From: Opitutaceae bacterium
GTDB lineage: Bacteria; Verrucomicrobiota; Verrucomicrobiia; Opitutales; Opitutaceae
Length of the DNA: 6,919 nt
Direction of reading: 5' to 3'
Assembly (NCBI GenBank): GCA_016763045.1
Contig: JAESUN010000023.1
Span: 1-6,919 of the forward strand
Of this stretch, positions 4,739-6,919 are shown in pieces. The notes below the pieces were generated by a model, which saw only the letters and a list, made by a program, of their open reading frames with translations, searched no databases and was not told the DNA's origin. How positions within the stretch are numbered: position 1 is the first letter of the stretch; each line of letters opens with the position of its first letter. Made by a program: the position numbers and the translations under genes.

Positions 4739-6919
4739 ATGACTACGACTAAAAAACTCACTCCGATGATGGAGCAGTATATGGAGATTCGGGAAAAGCT
4801 CCCCTCTGATACTCTTCTGCTTTTTCGTCTCGGCGATTTTTACGAAATGTTTCATGATGATGCGGTCGAAGGTTCCCGTATTTTAGGCATCACGCTGACC
4901 CAGCGTCATGATTACCCGATGGCTGGCATGCCTTATCATTCTGTCGATGGCTATGTGAATAAACTCCTCAAGGCGGGGAAAAAGGTAGCCATCTGCGACC
5001 AGCAGGAAACACCCGTTCCTGGAAAACTCGTGAAACGTTCTCTTAGTCGGATTCTGAGTGCCGGGACCACGATCGCAGACAATCAAATAAGTGCAGAAAA
5101 AAACCATTTCTTAGCCAGTCTGCTGTTAAACAAAGCGGGCCTACATCTGGCCTGGATCGATTTGACAACCGGTAATTTTCGCATCGCATCCGATGAAAAC
5201 CCCGAAAACTTACTCCCTGTCTTAACCTCTCTCGATCCATCCGAAATAGTGCTCGTGGAAGACAGTGTTTCCATTTGGAAAACAAATATCCACGAAAACC
5301 CTATTTACGAGCAGCTCCTGCGCATCACTACAGGGAGAACTCTTTCGGAGCTTCCGTCGTTTCACTTTGAAATCGCTGATGGAGCCAAGCTGGTCATGGA
5401 AACACTTGGAGTGCTCAATCTCGAAGGGTTTGGAATCAAGACCACTCATCCCGCTCTCGGATCTGCCGGTGCCCTCCTTCACTATGCGACCGAGAATCTC
5501 TGCGCTAAGCCGGAAAACCTGGGAAGTCTTCGTGAATACCGTAGCGTTGATACGCTTTTGGTGGATCCATCTACTTTGCGGAATTTGGAAATCTTCGAAT
5601 CTTCCCGGGGAAACAGAGAAGGCAGTCTTCTGCAGGCGATGGACGCTACCTCTACCGCTGCCGGTGCTCGCCTTCTGGAAGAATACCTCATTTCGCCCAG
5701 TCTCGATCTAGTGGAGCTGCAGAGACGACAGGAATCAGTGAGGGCTTTCATCGATGAACCCGGTTCTGCCAAACGCATCAAAGAGCAGTTAAGTGCAGTG
5801 AGAGATATTAGCCGTATTATGGGACGGTTGCAAAATCGCTTGCGCAACCCGCGGGAACTCGGAGGTATCCGAGATACGATCCAGCAACTTCCCGGTATCC
5901 GTACGACACTGACAGAGATTCCCGGTGAACCCGTTTTAAGTATCCGGGAAAGAATCAGCGAATTTGAAAAACTAACGGATCTCCTCGACCGCGGACTCAA
6001 AGACGAACTTCCGGGTCAACTGCAAGACGGAGGATATATCAAGCCGGGCTTTGATGAAGACCTTGATCATCTTCTCGGTCTGACCAGTGATAACAGGACT
6101 TGGCTATCGGATCTCGAAAACAGCGAGAGAGAACGCAGCGGCATCAAGAACCTAAAGATTAAGTTCAACAATGCCTTTGGTTACTTCATCGAAATAACAA
6201 AGAGTAATCTTCACCTCGTCCCCGAAGCCTATGTGCGCAAACAGACGATGGTGAATTGTGAACGTTTTGTGACTGAAGATCTCAAGCAAAAGGAAAAAGA
6301 AATCTTCCATGCAGAGGAAAAATCGAAAGCGCGGGAACTGGAGCTCTTTAGCGAGTTGGTCGAATTTGTTTTGGCGCATGCCTCTCAACTACAGCAAACG
6401 AGTGTAGCTCTTGCTGAGTTAGACCTCTTTATCGGTTGGGCCTCTCTCGCCAGGGAATGGGAATACTGCTGTCCTGAGATGGATCACAGTGACCAAATAA
6501 ATATTACGGAGGGACGTCACCCAGTGGTCGAGCAAATGATGAAAAAAGAGGATCTCGGTTTGGCTGGAAGTTTTTCTTTTGTGCCAAATGATTCTATTCT
6601 CGATTCAACAGAGAATCAACTGCTTGTCATCACGGGTCCGAACATGGCTGGTAAGTCCACCTATATTCGTCAGGTAGCATTGATTTCGCTGATGGCTCAA
6701 GTTGGTTCCTGGGTCCCTGCGACAAAATGCTCCATAGGGCTCGTCGATCGCATCTTCTCACGTGTTGGCGCGGATGATGAGCTCGCCCGAGGGAATTCCA
6801 CCTTCATGGTTGAGATGAATGAAACGGCAAACATTCTCAACAATACGACGGACCGGAGCCTTATTATTCTGGATGAAATTGGCCGTGGAACGAGTACCTA
6901 TGATGGCTTGAGTATTGCC
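4739..6919 (+). CDS. mutS: DNA mismatch repair protein MutS (3' end beyond window)
   Basis: MutS dimers scan DNA, bind mispairs and small loops, and use ATP to recruit MutL. The frame is open from ATG 4739 to the right edge for 727 codons without interruption; family members run about 850-880, so the ATPase end, the helix-turn-helix and the C-terminus are missing only because the window stops. The mismatch-binding motif is GDFYEMF, with Phe34 and Glu36 equal to the E. coli Phe-X-Glu wedge. The connector, lever and clamp regions follow (roughly 120-570), with the conserved NAFGYFIEITKSN and LDLFIGWAS stretches. The ATPase domain has Walker A GPNMAGKST (633-641), the signature loop ARGNSTFMVEM (683-693, Ser687 equal to E. 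coli Ser668) and Walker B LIILDE (Asp712, Glu713). These sites all lie 19 residues later than in E. coli MutS. An in-frame stop at 4709-4711 with no start codon after it fixes the start at 4739. The retained Phe-X-Glu motif makes it MutS1, not MutS2. Confidence 0.97.
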   Translation, partial: MTTTKKLTPMMEQYMEIREKLPSDTLLLFRLGDFYEMFHDDAVEGSRILGITLTQRHDYPMAGMPYHSVDGYVNKLLKAGKKVAICDQQETPVPGKLVKRSLSRILSAGTTIADNQISAEKNHFLASLLLNKAGLHLAWIDLTTGNFRIASDENPENLLPVLTSLDPSEIVLVEDSVSIWKTNIHENPIYEQLLRITTGRTLSELPSFHFEIADGAKLVMETLGVLNLEGFGIKTTHPALGSAGALLHYATENLCAKPENLGSLREYRSVDTLLVDPSTLRNLEIFESSRGNREGSLLQAMDATSTAAGARLLEEYLISPSLDLVELQRRQESVRAFIDEPGSAKRIKEQLSAVRDISRIMGRLQNRLRNPRELGGIRDTIQQLPGIRTTLTEIPGEPVLSIRERISEFEKLTDLLDRGLKDELPGQLQDGGYIKPGFDEDLDHLLGLTSDNRTWLSDLENSERERSGIKNLKIKFNNAFGYFIEITKSNLHLVPEAYVRKQTMVNCERFVTEDLKQKEKEIFHAEEKSKARELELFSELVEFVLAHASQLQQTSVALAELDLFIGWASLAREWEYCCPEMDHSDQINITEGRHPVVEQMMKKEDLGLAGSFSFVPNDSILDSTENQLLVITGPNMAGKSTYIRQVALISLMAQVGSWVPATKCSIGLVDRIFSRVGADDELARGNSTFMVEMNETANILNNTTDRSLIILDEIGRGTSTYDGLSIA

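Noticed and set aside
5265..5711. A 148-codon open frame on the plus strand in another frame of mutS
   Set aside because: It is fully contained in the mutS connector/lever region, which is intact in its own frame; there is no ribosome site or motif.
5482..6000. A 172-codon open frame on the minus strand inside mutS, rich in Ser, Arg and Leu
   Set aside because: It lies wholly opposite well-conserved mutS coding sequence, has low-complexity composition typical of antisense frames, and shows no recognisable motif.
1..6919. Search for mobile elements, CRISPR arrays, RNA genes, toxin-antitoxin or defence modules
   Set aside because: Nearly all of the window is occupied by recognisable chromosomal genes with short spacers. 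I saw no repeats in array, transposase, integrase or tRNA cloverleaf, and no cluster of unknown genes that would suggest a new system.

Overview
This window is an ordinary stretch of bacterial chromosome dominated by housekeeping genes. The proteins fit a Gram-negative bacterium, because they include a TolQ/TolR-type (ExbB/ExbD-type) inner-membrane energizer. The gene combination and the flavour of the proteins suggest the Verrucomicrobiota, perhaps the Opitutae/Puniceicoccales side. The pointers are the orphan PfkB-type kinase next to tmk and holB, and an ExbD-type protein with a LIDLGFALLIIFM core. This lineage call is inference from memory of the families and was not checked by a search.

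Layout from left to right. On the minus strand (about 1-864) lie an ExbB/TolQ-type proton-channel subunit and, 6 nt downstream, the first 48 codons of an ExbD/TolR-type partner that runs off the left edge. A short divergent control region (865-994) separates this pair from a plus-strand operon: a PfkB-family kinase of unknown substrate, thymidylate kinase (tmk) 12 nt later, and the DNA polymerase III delta' subunit (holB) about 30 nt after that. An alpha/beta hydrolase of the YbfF type lies on the minus strand, converging on holB with only 7 nt between the stop codons. A 204-nt intergenic region then leads to mutS on the plus strand. mutS is intact through Walker B but is cut by the right edge after 727 codons.

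Working together: tmk makes dTDP for dTTP supply, holB belongs to the clamp loader of the replicative polymerase, and mutS recognises replication errors, so the plus-strand genes have a DNA replication and repair theme. The TolQ/TolR pair converts proton-motive force into envelope work. The kinase and hydrolase have clear folds and motifs, but their substrates cannot be read from sequence.

I found no mobile element, CRISPR array, tRNA, rRNA, phage gene or defence system, and no sign of an undescribed system. Points worth a second look are modest: a glycine where ExbB/TolQ proteins usually carry a TM3 glutamate; the kinase with uncertain start and substrate; a hairpin overlapping the tmk stop codon; and a 14-codon reading frame overlapping the mutS start.
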